From Gammaproteobacteria bacterium (GTDB taxonomy: Bacteria > Pseudomonadota > Gammaproteobacteria > Acidiferrobacterales > Acidiferrobacteraceae), in NCBI GenBank assembly GCA_028064935.1, contig JAPTWT010000307.1, positions 1-20,671 of the forward strand: a DNA stretch of 20,671 nt, written 5' to 3'. A program made the translations under genes and the position numbers. Below the pieces are notes generated by a model that saw nothing but the letters and a program-made list of their open reading frames with translations, was not told the DNA's origin and did no database searches. The stretch's first letter is position 1. Every line of letters starts with the position of its first letter. Shown here one piece after another: positions 1-6,596 of the stretch.

Positions 1-273
1 AAACTGGCTGAACACCGAACCGGCAAGAAGGAGCCGAACGTCGCCGCCAATGAGCTGGCCACGAAGGCGGTCGATCAGGAAAACAGCGCGCTGGAGCAGG
101 AGATCAACAACCTCAAGACCGAGCTCGAACTGCGGCGCACGCTGGCAGGCAACTCCGCGATGGCGATCATTCAACGGCATAGCACGAGGGCCGGCGGATC
201 GCGCGGCATCTTCGAGGGTGACACGACCCGCGACCGGCTCAAGGAAGTGCAGAAACCACGGGGCACGCCATGA
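1..273 (+). CDS. ICE transfer protein C-terminus, PFL_4711/TIGR03755-like (partial)
   Basis: Frame 1 is open from the first base to a TGA at 271-273, giving the last 90 residues of a protein whose start lies outside the window. The visible tail is hydrophilic, with a charged helical stretch (around residues 24-48, rich in Glu, Gln, Asn and Leu) and then a basic Gly/Arg-rich end. The stop overlaps the start of the next gene as ATGA, so the two are translationally coupled. In ICEclc/PAGI-2-like elements the gene just before the small membrane protein and TraG encodes the PFL_4711 (TIGR03755) family, a large protein of the mating-pair system. That assignment rests mostly on gene order; the tail alone carries no diagnostic motif. 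Confidence 0.55.
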   Translation, partial: KLAEHRTGKKEPNVAANELATKAVDQENSALEQEINNLKTELELRRTLAGNSAMAIIQRHSTRAGGSRGIFEGDTTRDRLKEVQKPRGTP

Positions 274-635
274 ATGGCTCGAACTGGCTGCGGCCGACGT
301 GGCTGCTGAACCGCCGCGTCGCGTCCGGCTTGCTGCGGACATTGCTGTGGGTGCTGCTGGTGGCCTGCGTCGCGGTCGGCGTGAACATCGCCGGCATCCA
401 TGTCGTCGGCAGCGTCGACGGCTGGCAGCGTTGGCTCAAGGCCAACCAGGGTTATTTCTTCGCCTGGCGGCTGCTCCTCTATGCGGCGACGGCCTATGGC
501 TGGTGGTGGATGCGCCGCCGCTTGCTCGAGCGCGAGCCCTCGGCCGAGTCTCATCAACGCCTGCGGCGCGTCGAGATCGCGGCCGTGATCACCCTCGCGT
601 TGCTCGAGGCCAGTCAAGTGCTGCGCGCAAGCTGA
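270..635 (+). CDS. small ICE conjugation membrane protein
   Basis: This 121-aa protein starts at the ATG that overlaps the preceding stop. It has a basic N-terminus, a hydrophobic segment at about residues 20-40 and a second at about 63-82 that is rich in Trp, Tyr and Ala and ends in Arg residues. A third, weaker hydrophobic helix lies near the C-terminus. It is therefore an inner-membrane protein. Its place between the PFL_4711-type gene and the TraG-type gene is constant in ICEclc/PAGI-2-like elements, where the product is annotated only as a hypothetical conjugation protein. A role in the mating-pair apparatus is inferred from position. Fifteen bases separate it from the next start, which fits a single operon. 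Confidence 0.7.
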   Translation: MNGSNWLRPTWLLNRRVASGLLRTLLWVLLVACVAVGVNIAGIHVVGSVDGWQRWLKANQGYFFAWRLLLYAATAYGWWWMRRRLLEREPSAESHQRLRRVEIAAVITLALLEASQVLRAS

Positions 636-650
636 GGCGGGGAGGACGCC

Positions 651-2180
651 ATGACCCTCTACACGACGGACTATCTGGAGTATTACCTGACCCTGGTCGG
701 GTGGATCGTCAACAACGGCATCTGGAACATCCTGTTGGCCAGCGGCGTGTTCGCGCTGCCGTTCGTTGCCATCGTGATCCATGAGTGGCTGCGGGCGCGG
801 GCGGAAGGCGCGGACGAGGGCAATAAGGGCGTGCTGTCCTCGATGCGCATCGAGAACCGCGTTTGGGTGGCGATCGTTGTCATCATGTTCGCCGGCATTC
901 CCTTTATTCCGGTCGACCTGAGCACGATCAAATTCGACACTACGCGTTCCGCGCAGTGCCAGGTCAGCGTTCCGCAACCCACCGACACGGGCTGGTCCAA
1001 CGTCTACACCACGCTCAACAATCAGAGCGCGCTGGTGCCGGTGTGGTGGTTCTTCATGCACGCCATCTCGAAGGCCGTCACCGGTGCTGCGGTGGCAGCC
1101 ATCCCCTGCGGGACCGATCTGCGCCAGATCCGCATGGACGTGGACGCCACACGCATCAACGACCCGGTGCTCGCGCAGGAGGTCGCGGATTTCGTGCACG
1201 ACTGCTACGGCCCTTCGCGCGCCAAGCTGTTCATGGACCGCCCGACGCTCTCCGACGATCAGATGAACGACGTGACCTGGATCGGTTCGAGCTACTTCCA
1301 GATCACGGCAGGGTTCTACGACACCTACCACTCCAGCACGCCGCGCACGGCCTGGCCCTACGACGCTACCCGCGATGCGGGGCTGGCTCAGGTGGATAGC
1401 GGCGGCGGCTATCCCACCTGCCAGCAGTGGTGGTCGGATGGCAGCAACGGCCTGCGTGCCCGGCTGCTGGCTCAGGTCGATCCCGATCTGTTGTCGCGCA
1501 TCGGCCATTGGGCCGGTTTTCTGTCACAGAACGAGGTGAACGACTCTGTGATTCGCGCCGTGGTCTCGCCGCAGCAACAGAAGATGAACCAGGGCGCCGT
1601 CTATACCGACTACGGCGGTCAGATCGATAAGACGCTGCCCAACGTCGTGACGCGCGGTGCCGGCGATCTCGGGATGACCGTCGGCTCGCTGGGATTTTTC
1701 CCGGCCATGGATGTGGTTCGCCAGGCGCTGCCTATGGTGCTGTCGCTGCTCAAGATGGCACTCGTCATCTGCATCCCGCTGGTGCTGCTCTTCGGAACCT
1801 ACGAGTTGAAGGCCTTGGTCGCGGTGAGCTGCGTGGAGTTCGCGCTGTTCTTCGTGGACTTCTGGTTCCAGCTCGCGCGCTGGCTCGACAGCACGATTCT
1901 CGATGCGCTCTATGGCTGGGGATTCGGCGCAAACCGGCCACATAGCAACTTCGACCCGCTGATCGGGCTGAACAACGCTTTCGGGGACATGCTCCTGAAT
2001 TTCGTCATGGCGACGATGTTCATCGTGCTGCCAGGGTTTTGGGTGGCTGCACTAGGGTGGGTGGGTGTACGGGCTGGCAATGTGCTGAACGGCCTCACCG
2101 TCGCGACCGGTGACGCCAAGTCGGCCGGAGGAAGCGGTTCTCGCCTTGCGATTTCTGCAGCCAAGGGTTCAGGAAAGTAG
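651..2180 (+). CDS. traG: TraG N-terminal-domain mating-pair protein of ICE
   Basis: This 509-aa polytopic membrane protein matches the TraG_N type found in ICEclc/PAGI-2-like elements. It corresponds to the membrane part of F-plasmid TraG, which stabilises mating pairs, and is about half the length of F TraG, as usual for these ICEs. Hydrophobic segments lie near residues 12-42, 68-87, 360-413 and 446-475. A large, probably periplasmic, loop of about 270 residues between the second and third contains several Cys. The ATG at 651 has a strong Shine-Dalgarno (GGGGAGG) six bases upstream. It is the last gene of the rightward transfer operon seen here and converges with the DUF3742 gene, with only 19 bases between the stops. 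A 445-aa open frame on the opposite strand is a GC-driven shadow. Confidence 0.85.
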   Translation: MTLYTTDYLEYYLTLVGWIVNNGIWNILLASGVFALPFVAIVIHEWLRARAEGADEGNKGVLSSMRIENRVWVAIVVIMFAGIPFIPVDLSTIKFDTTRSAQCQVSVPQPTDTGWSNVYTTLNNQSALVPVWWFFMHAISKAVTGAAVAAIPCGTDLRQIRMDVDATRINDPVLAQEVADFVHDCYGPSRAKLFMDRPTLSDDQMNDVTWIGSSYFQITAGFYDTYHSSTPRTAWPYDATRDAGLAQVDSGGGYPTCQQWWSDGSNGLRARLLAQVDPDLLSRIGHWAGFLSQNEVNDSVIRAVVSPQQQKMNQGAVYTDYGGQIDKTLPNVVTRGAGDLGMTVGSLGFFPAMDVVRQALPMVLSLLKMALVICIPLVLLFGTYELKALVAVSCVEFALFFVDFWFQLARWLDSTILDALYGWGFGANRPHSNFDPLIGLNNAFGDMLLNFVMATMFIVLPGFWVAALGWVGVRAGNVLNGLTVATGDAKSAGGSGSRLAISAAKGSGK

Positions 2181-2199
2181 CTGCAACTCTGGATAGCCG

Positions 2200-2568
2200 C
2201 TATTGCTGGTCGGGGTCGCCCATATCGTGGCGCCACTCGTTCTCGTCATACAGGCCAAAGCCACCATGCCCCTCGCGCCATTCCGGCTTGTCCTTGCCCT
2301 CCGGGTCCCACGCTGCTGGGCCGCGCATGTTCCAAGCAACTAACGCCAGTAGAGCAAGCGACACCGCCAGCCAGAACGCCACATAGGCCAATACGCCGAA
2401 TACAACAAGCTTAATGACCAGCAGTGCGGCCGAAGCCGCCCCAAGGGACCATCCTTGCGTCACGAGCCCTTCTTGCGCCTTCCGATCCAAACGCATGAGC
2501 TTCTGCAACATTCGACCCAGTGCCCGGCCGGCACGCTCCGCGAGGCCGGTGTGTGCAATGGTTTTCAT
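2200..2568 (-). CDS. DUF3742 family ICE membrane protein
   Basis: This 122-aa protein resembles the DUF3742 family, a marker found beside traG in ICEclc/PAGI-2-like elements. It has a basic amphipathic N-terminus (about residues 8-35) and a Gly/Ala/Ser-rich turn. One long or two hydrophobic helices follow at about 42-82. The acidic C-terminal tail carries the family-typical run KPEWREGHGGFGLYDE. Its biochemical role is unknown. Its ATG (2568-2566) overlaps the TGA of the upstream PIN gene as ATGA, so in this element it is the fifth cistron of the cargo operon rather than a free-standing gene. It is oriented against traG. Confidence 0.8.
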   Translation of the reverse strand: MKTIAHTGLAERAGRALGRMLQKLMRLDRKAQEGLVTQGWSLGAASAALLVIKLVVFGVLAYVAFWLAVSLALLALVAWNMRGPAAWDPEGKDKPEWREGHGGFGLYDENEWRHDMGDPDQQ

Positions 2569-3236
2569 GACTGTAATCTTCTACTATCAAGAGAGGCGAT
2601 CGGCATGGTGGTGTCCAGGCTTTGTGTCCTTCGACGTGCGAGTTTCTTCAAAGTCGCACATTCGGCCAAATTGTCTTCACCAATCAACCTGACTACCCAA
2701 TCGAATTGATGCGGTCTAACTTGCATTCTTGCAACTTTTAGCGCCTGAAGCGTTGCGTTGACTAGCACTTCATGTCCCAGTAATGCCTGCACAGCCCCAT
2801 AGGCAAGTATGTCTATAGTTGTGACAAGCTTCATTGCCTCAAAACGTTCGCCGGCGATCCTTGTTGCCTTCTTCTCGTCAATTGCAGCAGAGAATCCGTT
2901 GCTGCATGCAAATGCGAGAGTTGCTGCCTCGCCGTCACCCAGAGAGTCCGACGTATGGCCAGAGACCATGTCAAAGAAGTACTCAAGAGACGGGACGGCA
3001 AGCTCTTCCACTCGCAAGACCCGTGAATCGATCAATTCGGCCAGATATTTGGACTCTGAGCGGCCGTTTGCTGCACCTTGATCAATCTCGCGCACGACAT
3101 TGCCGGTTACGACAAGGTCAGCGTTCAGCGCTTGCAGAATTGCGCCCGCATTTGCCGTCGCCAGTAAATTGATGATGACGCTGGCGTCCAGGACAATCAC
3201 CTTATCCTGATTAGTGAGGCAGCTTGAAAAGGTCAT
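2565..3236 (-). CDS. PIN-domain protein (putative ribonuclease effector/toxin)
   Basis: This 223-aa protein has a PIN fold, known as a Mg-dependent ribonuclease of toxin-antitoxin systems. The acidic residues expected for catalysis are visible: D17 in the opening strand VIVLDASVIINLL, E50 in VVREID, D101/E103 in DGEAATLAFA, and D120 in AAIDEKKA. The ATG at 3236 has AGAGGA eight bases upstream and overlaps the end of the ImmA/IrrE gene by 26 bases. A GTG at 3200, beginning the PIN strand itself, is an alternative, and an ATG at 3290 is less likely. PIN proteins next to XRE-ImmA/IrrE (COG2856) genes are a known putative toxin-antitoxin pairing. The roughly 80 residues after the core, basic and rich in Arg, may bind the partner. 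Confidence 0.8.
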   Translation of the reverse strand: MTFSSCLTNQDKVIVLDASVIINLLATANAGAILQALNADLVVTGNVVREIDQGAANGRSESKYLAELIDSRVLRVEELAVPSLEYFFDMVSGHTSDSLGDGEAATLAFACSNGFSAAIDEKKATRIAGERFEAMKLVTTIDILAYGAVQALLGHEVLVNATLQALKVARMQVRPHQFDWVVRLIGEDNLAECATLKKLARRRTQSLDTTMPIASLDSRRLQS

Positions 3237-4380
3237 CAGTTTCGTCCTCTTCGGCCTCATCGAGCAATTCGCGGACCTTTTCACGATCAAGCTTCAGCAT
3301 TTCCGACATCTGCCCCTCGCTGATCAGATCCTTCTTCCAGGCCTCGATCGCTAACAGAAACAGTCGTGATGATTGTGCTTCCTCTCCGGGAGCCGGCCCG
3401 TATGCTGCAGGGCCAATTACTTGGCGAACTTGTTCGTCGGTGATACCCCCATTGTCAATGAACCAATCCCAGGTTCCCTTCTTCGTCAGGCCAAGTTCTT
3501 CAAGCCGTAGAACGGTTGCCTGGCGGGATACGCCAAAGAAGTGGGCCAGCAAAATGATATGCCGGCGCGTCAAATGGGATGAACCAATGGTCAGTTCCTT
3601 AAACTTCTCCATGACAGCACGAGCCGGCATAAGAAACGCACTTGCAAACGCATTCGCATAGCGTTCCTCTCGAGAGTTTTCGTACTTCTCGTCTTGATAG
3701 ATCTCCGGCCGGCGTCGCGTTGCAATGAAGTGGCCAAGCTCATGAGCGCCGGTCAAGGTCCGACGGTCCTGTCGATGGCCTGCATTAATCAGAATGCATG
3801 CACCAACCGCTTCATCGTAGGCGAATAGTCCAGAGACTTTGGCATCCAGCTTCCGAGCATAGACCCGCACGCCGAGCTGTAGCTCAAGGAGGGCAAACAG
3901 ATTTTGAATTGGCCCTTCTCCGATCCCCAGCCAATTCCGTAAGCTCTGGGCATCTTGTTCCGCTTGCTTGCGAACGTCGCCGGGAAGGATAGTTTTTTCC
4001 GCAGGATAGTTGTAGGGCTTGTGAATACCCAGGATGTTTTCTAGCTCTACTTCGACCCGGACAAGATCACTCAGCACCCGCGCAGCTTGCTCAATGCCCA
4101 CGCCACCGGTATCCGGGAGTGACCTGAACCGAGGGACTAGGTCGACATGAACGGCCTCTTGGCGCAGTAAGGAATTGGCGGATACACCGTAAAAGCGGCT
4201 CAGTGCTTGGATTTCATCGAGCCTTGCGGGACGCTGCCCCTTCTCAATGGAAACAAGCGTAGTACGAGCGATGCCTGCCGCCTTCGCTGCAGCATCTTGG
4301 GTAATGTTGGCGGTCTCCCGCGCAATTTTTAATCTTTCGCCCAGCACTACTGGGCTCAACTCAAAGTTCGGCTTAGTCAT
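3211..4380 (-). CDS. XRE-family HTH regulator fused to ImmA/IrrE Zn-metallopeptidase
   Basis: This 389-aa protein has two clear parts. Residues 13-72 form an XRE/cro-like helix-turn-helix (ERLKIARETANITQDAAAKA, then ARTTLVSIEKGQ). From about 120 to 270 lies an ImmA/IrrE peptidase domain with the zinc motif HELGH at 213-217 and a downstream glutamate helix (EERYANAFASAFLMP, 238-252). The C-terminal third is acidic and ends in a Glu/Asp-rich tail. Known members cleave a bound repressor or antitoxin when signalled (ImmA of ICEBs1, IrrE of Deinococcus). It may repress its own operon and release the PIN partner by proteolysis. Start and stop overlap both neighbours: ATGA with the QueC-like gene, 26 bases with PIN. 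Family assignment is firm; the target is unknown. Confidence 0.88.
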   Translation of the reverse strand: MTKPNFELSPVVLGERLKIARETANITQDAAAKAAGIARTTLVSIEKGQRPARLDEIQALSRFYGVSANSLLRQEAVHVDLVPRFRSLPDTGGVGIEQAARVLSDLVRVEVELENILGIHKPYNYPAEKTILPGDVRKQAEQDAQSLRNWLGIGEGPIQNLFALLELQLGVRVYARKLDAKVSGLFAYDEAVGACILINAGHRQDRRTLTGAHELGHFIATRRRPEIYQDEKYENSREERYANAFASAFLMPARAVMEKFKELTIGSSHLTRRHIILLAHFFGVSRQATVLRLEELGLTKKGTWDWFIDNGGITDEQVRQVIGPAAYGPAPGEEAQSSRLFLLAIEAWKKDLISEGQMSEMLKLDREKVRELLDEAEEDETDDLFKLPH

Positions 4381-5747
4381 GATGCGTCATCTATCCATTG
4401 CCGCACAAACGATCCTGGTCCAAGGTCGTTCGTGAATGCAGACCATTCATTTGCGTGCTGCTGTATAAGTCGGTCGAAGTTTTGCGCTACGGCTGCTGGC
4501 GGCTCTGACAAAGAGCGCGCTAGCTCGTTCGTCCTTCGACGCTTGATGAGCCCGTACTGCAATGACTCATGAAGCGAGGCGAGATGCTCAAAATGGAGCA
4601 CTCCCGCAATCGAATACTCGCGTAAGGCCGGCGTGAAGCTGGCAAAGTCTTTTGCAGCGCCAGTTTCCCAGGTCGCGGCCTTCAGTGATTCCCATACATA
4701 AGTCTCGGGCGGTTCATTCAAGCCAGCGGCATGAACACTAAGACGACGGAGCATGCAAGCTGCACACACTCCGCATTGACGCCTTTCGCCCGAGACAGCC
4801 ACCTGCCGCGATTGTTGCCAGCACGATCTGGTCATTGCCCAGTGCGCATCACTGCCACAGACATCGACAAATTCCCGAAGAGTCTCACCCTTCGTCATCC
4901 ACAGGCGTGGAAATCGATATTGAATCTTGTATCCAAGCAGGGCGTTGAAGAAGCGTGCCATTAATGAAGTGAAAACTGGGTAGCTCCGATAGTCCTCATA
5001 GCCCTGACCGACGGGAAGAAGGACAGGAGCCAGTGCTCCCTGTCCGCTCTCGGGAACAATGACCGATGGAGCATCGATCAAATATGCCGCCATCGTGGAC
5101 ACGACACTGAATTTGAATCCCCGGCTCCGGGCACTGTTTTCAGCATTCCTGCCATTGTCCAGCTTGACGGAATACGGGATGGCGGTGAAAGGGATTCGGA
5201 GACGTTCCTTTTTCGACACGTCGTGCTGCTTGCTACCTACCCTCACGCGTACCAATCGGCGGCCAAGGTGCTTGCTCTCAAGCCCAGCAACCGCACACGA
5301 GTCCATTCCATCGCTGTAGGCGATGACTGCTTCTACGTTGGAGGGAAACCTCATGCGATCCTGCGGAGGTGGTTCCGCCGCCGCTTTCCTGGCGCGGAAT
5401 TCGAAGTGCCAGTCGTCCCCGGTCAGTAGGTTCAATGCCTCCACTAACGCCCGAGTTACCGTTTTGTCTGACCATTTGTCGGGATCATGAACGGGAATGT
5501 GCACCGAGAAATTCCGGCCCCAGTTCATGGCACTGCGGGAAAGACTGCGATCACAGAATTCGACTACGGCAGCCACGACAAGAGCGTCGTACACCGTCGT
5601 CTGCCATTTGATAGACGAGAAGGATTCAAGAGCTTCGAGGTCGAAATCGATGTTTTGACCAAGTCTGCAGGGCACCATACCTTTGCGGCGACGAGCACCA
5701 GCTTCAGCCACATCTACCGTAAGCTCCTTGAGAGGTAGTAGGTTCAT
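4377..5747 (-). CDS. QueC/QatC-like PP-loop enzyme (7-cyano-7-deazaguanine synthase-like)
   Basis: This 456-aa protein has the marks of the QueC fold. The PP-loop AYSDGMDS at 143-150 is a variant of SGGxDS that binds ATP and activates a carboxylate as its adenylate. VPESGQGALAP (231-241) matches the QueC ENG-type substrate loop. A zinc site is formed by C309, C325, C328 and C331 (CGVCAAC followed by RR). Housekeeping QueC is about 220-240 aa. Here about 135 extra residues precede the core and 110 follow it, as in the defence-linked QueC-like proteins QatC (Qat) and Cap9 (type IV CBASS). Catalytic residues look intact. No other queuosine-pathway gene is present, so a role in immunity rather than tRNA modification is inferred. 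It overlaps both neighbours by ATGA, and its GC is near 53%. Confidence 0.85.
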   Translation of the reverse strand: MNLLPLKELTVDVAEAGARRRKGMVPCRLGQNIDFDLEALESFSSIKWQTTVYDALVVAAVVEFCDRSLSRSAMNWGRNFSVHIPVHDPDKWSDKTVTRALVEALNLLTGDDWHFEFRARKAAAEPPPQDRMRFPSNVEAVIAYSDGMDSCAVAGLESKHLGRRLVRVRVGSKQHDVSKKERLRIPFTAIPYSVKLDNGRNAENSARSRGFKFSVVSTMAAYLIDAPSVIVPESGQGALAPVLLPVGQGYEDYRSYPVFTSLMARFFNALLGYKIQYRFPRLWMTKGETLREFVDVCGSDAHWAMTRSCWQQSRQVAVSGERRQCGVCAACMLRRLSVHAAGLNEPPETYVWESLKAATWETGAAKDFASFTPALREYSIAGVLHFEHLASLHESLQYGLIKRRRTNELARSLSEPPAAVAQNFDRLIQQHANEWSAFTNDLGPGSFVRQWIDDAS

Positions 5748-6316
5748 CTCAAGGGCACTCCTTCGTCCAGATGGGTCTTCTTCTTGGTTCGACGGGCTCC
5801 GTCAGATTCTGGAGATACAAGCATCGCGCCCAATCTGCCCTCAGAGAAGTTGGAGATCGCGCTAGAGAGTCGCGCACTTACATTGTCTGCCCGGCGTTGG
5901 TTTGACTCCCGAAGGTAATGCTCTTCAACTTGCCGTACGTTTGCGAAACCACGCATCTTGGCTGCAAGGCCAATCGCTTCATGAAATGCATCCAAACCAA
6001 ATCTACCTTCGTTGATGAGCTCAATGCTCCACGCAACCGCGTTCGCTCCAAAGACCGATCCAGCTGCCAAGGACTTCGCTTCCTCCAGTTCTTGAAGAGC
6101 GATTTCAGGGAGCCCCAAAGAGTTATCTCGGCCAGTGAAGATGGACTTCAACGCATCGACCAATGACCACTTGATCTCGTTCTTGAAGTCGCTAGCGAGG
6201 GCGCCCGCTGCCGCTTCCGCAACTTGCTCGGCGTCGTAGATGCCCTGATCTCCGCGCTTGGCCAGTTCCTTCCAAGCCTTTCGCAGCGGCAAACTTCTAT
6301 GCGGCCCATCGCTCAT
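5744..6316 (-). CDS. uncharacterised 190-aa protein, first gene of the QueC-like operon
   Basis: I do not recognise this family. The protein is soluble and mostly helical by appearance, with no signal peptide or membrane segment. It has a basic N-terminus, an Ala/Glu-rich central part (EIALQELEEAKSLAAGSVFG and FHEAIGLAAKMRG) and a basic, disordered-looking tail (ARRTKKKTHLDEG). There is no obvious enzymatic motif. The start is well supported: AGGAGGT six bases upstream and a strong promoter just beyond. Its stop overlaps the QueC-like start by ATGA, implying coupled, perhaps stoichiometric, production. It could be the partner, adaptor or modification substrate of the QueC-like enzyme, but that is a guess from position. 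It does not look like QatB, QatD or a CD-NTase. Confidence 0.7.
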   Translation of the reverse strand: MSDGPHRSLPLRKAWKELAKRGDQGIYDAEQVAEAAAGALASDFKNEIKWSLVDALKSIFTGRDNSLGLPEIALQELEEAKSLAAGSVFGANAVAWSIELINEGRFGLDAFHEAIGLAAKMRGFANVRQVEEHYLRESNQRRADNVSARLSSAISNFSEGRLGAMLVSPESDGARRTKKKTHLDEGVPLR

Positions 6317-6319
6317 AGC

Positions 6320-6338
6320 CTGACCTCCTGTGTGTCAG
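6320..6338. promoter_or_regulatory. candidate operator: inverted repeat CTGAC-N9-GTCAG
   Basis: A perfect 5-bp inverted repeat (6320-6324 and 6334-6338) lies between the -10 element and the start codon and overlaps the RBS. Its size and position suit binding of a dimeric HTH protein. The XRE-ImmA/IrrE protein of the same operon is the natural candidate. Five base pairs are short, so chance is possible. Confidence 0.35.
6323..6329 (-). promoter_or_regulatory. strong ribosome binding site for the 190-aa gene
   Basis: AGGAGGT on the minus strand lies six bases before the ATG at 6316 and fixes that start. It is a full match to the anti-Shine-Dalgarno and the strongest RBS of the leftward operon, which suggests that the first cistron is made in quantity. 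Confidence 0.75.
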
Positions 6339-6368
6339 ATTGTAGGAAAAAAAAGCAAACAATGTCAA
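6339..6368 (-). promoter_or_regulatory. sigma70 promoter of the QueC-ImmA-PIN operon
   Basis: On the minus strand a perfect -35 (TTGACA, 6368-6363) and a -10 of TACAAT (6344-6339, five of six) are separated by 18 bases. The predicted transcription start falls near 6332, giving a leader of about 16 bases. The spacer contains a run of eight T (A8 on the plus strand, 6347-6354). It is the best-looking promoter in the window and the only obvious one for the leftward operon. Confidence 0.8.
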
Positions 6369-6596
6369 ATTGGTCGGGGGCATGGTTTGTGAACGTGATC
6401 AACCTCGTCTCCAATCCGGACTGCTCGGGCATCGCATTGGCTGTGGAGGAAGCGCCCCAATCCCCCTATATCCAAAGGCTGTCACCAAAAGAAGGTTTAA
6501 GGGCTGGGAAGGGGCAAGGGAATGGGGCCAAGGGGAAAGGCCCTACCCGAAAAGGCCAAAAGGCTCCTCCGAGCGGCTCGACATCCGGGGTTCACC
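6369..6596. other. intergenic region upstream of the MobH gene
   Basis: This 228-base stretch contains no convincing gene. It includes a purine-rich, G-heavy part (about 6495-6540) with a short inverted repeat GGGCC/GGCCC (6525-6529 and 6539-6543), and GGGG a few bases before the MobH start. Open frames that begin here and run into mobH are extensions or shadows. The left end probably contains the junction between backbone and cargo. It is a plausible place for mobH expression signals. A nick site or oriT cannot be recognised from the sequence alone. Confidence 0.4.

Noticed and set aside
171..1508. 445-aa open frame on the minus strand opposite traG
   Set aside because: It is antisense to a well-supported membrane protein gene, is rich in Arg, His and Asp as expected of GC-rich shadows, and has no family motif.
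4377..5747. Assignment of the QueC-like gene to a Qat system or to queuosine biosynthesis
   Set aside because: QatA, QatB and QatD are not adjacent, and no QueD, QueE, QueF or Tgt gene is present; the protein is about twice the length of housekeeping QueC.
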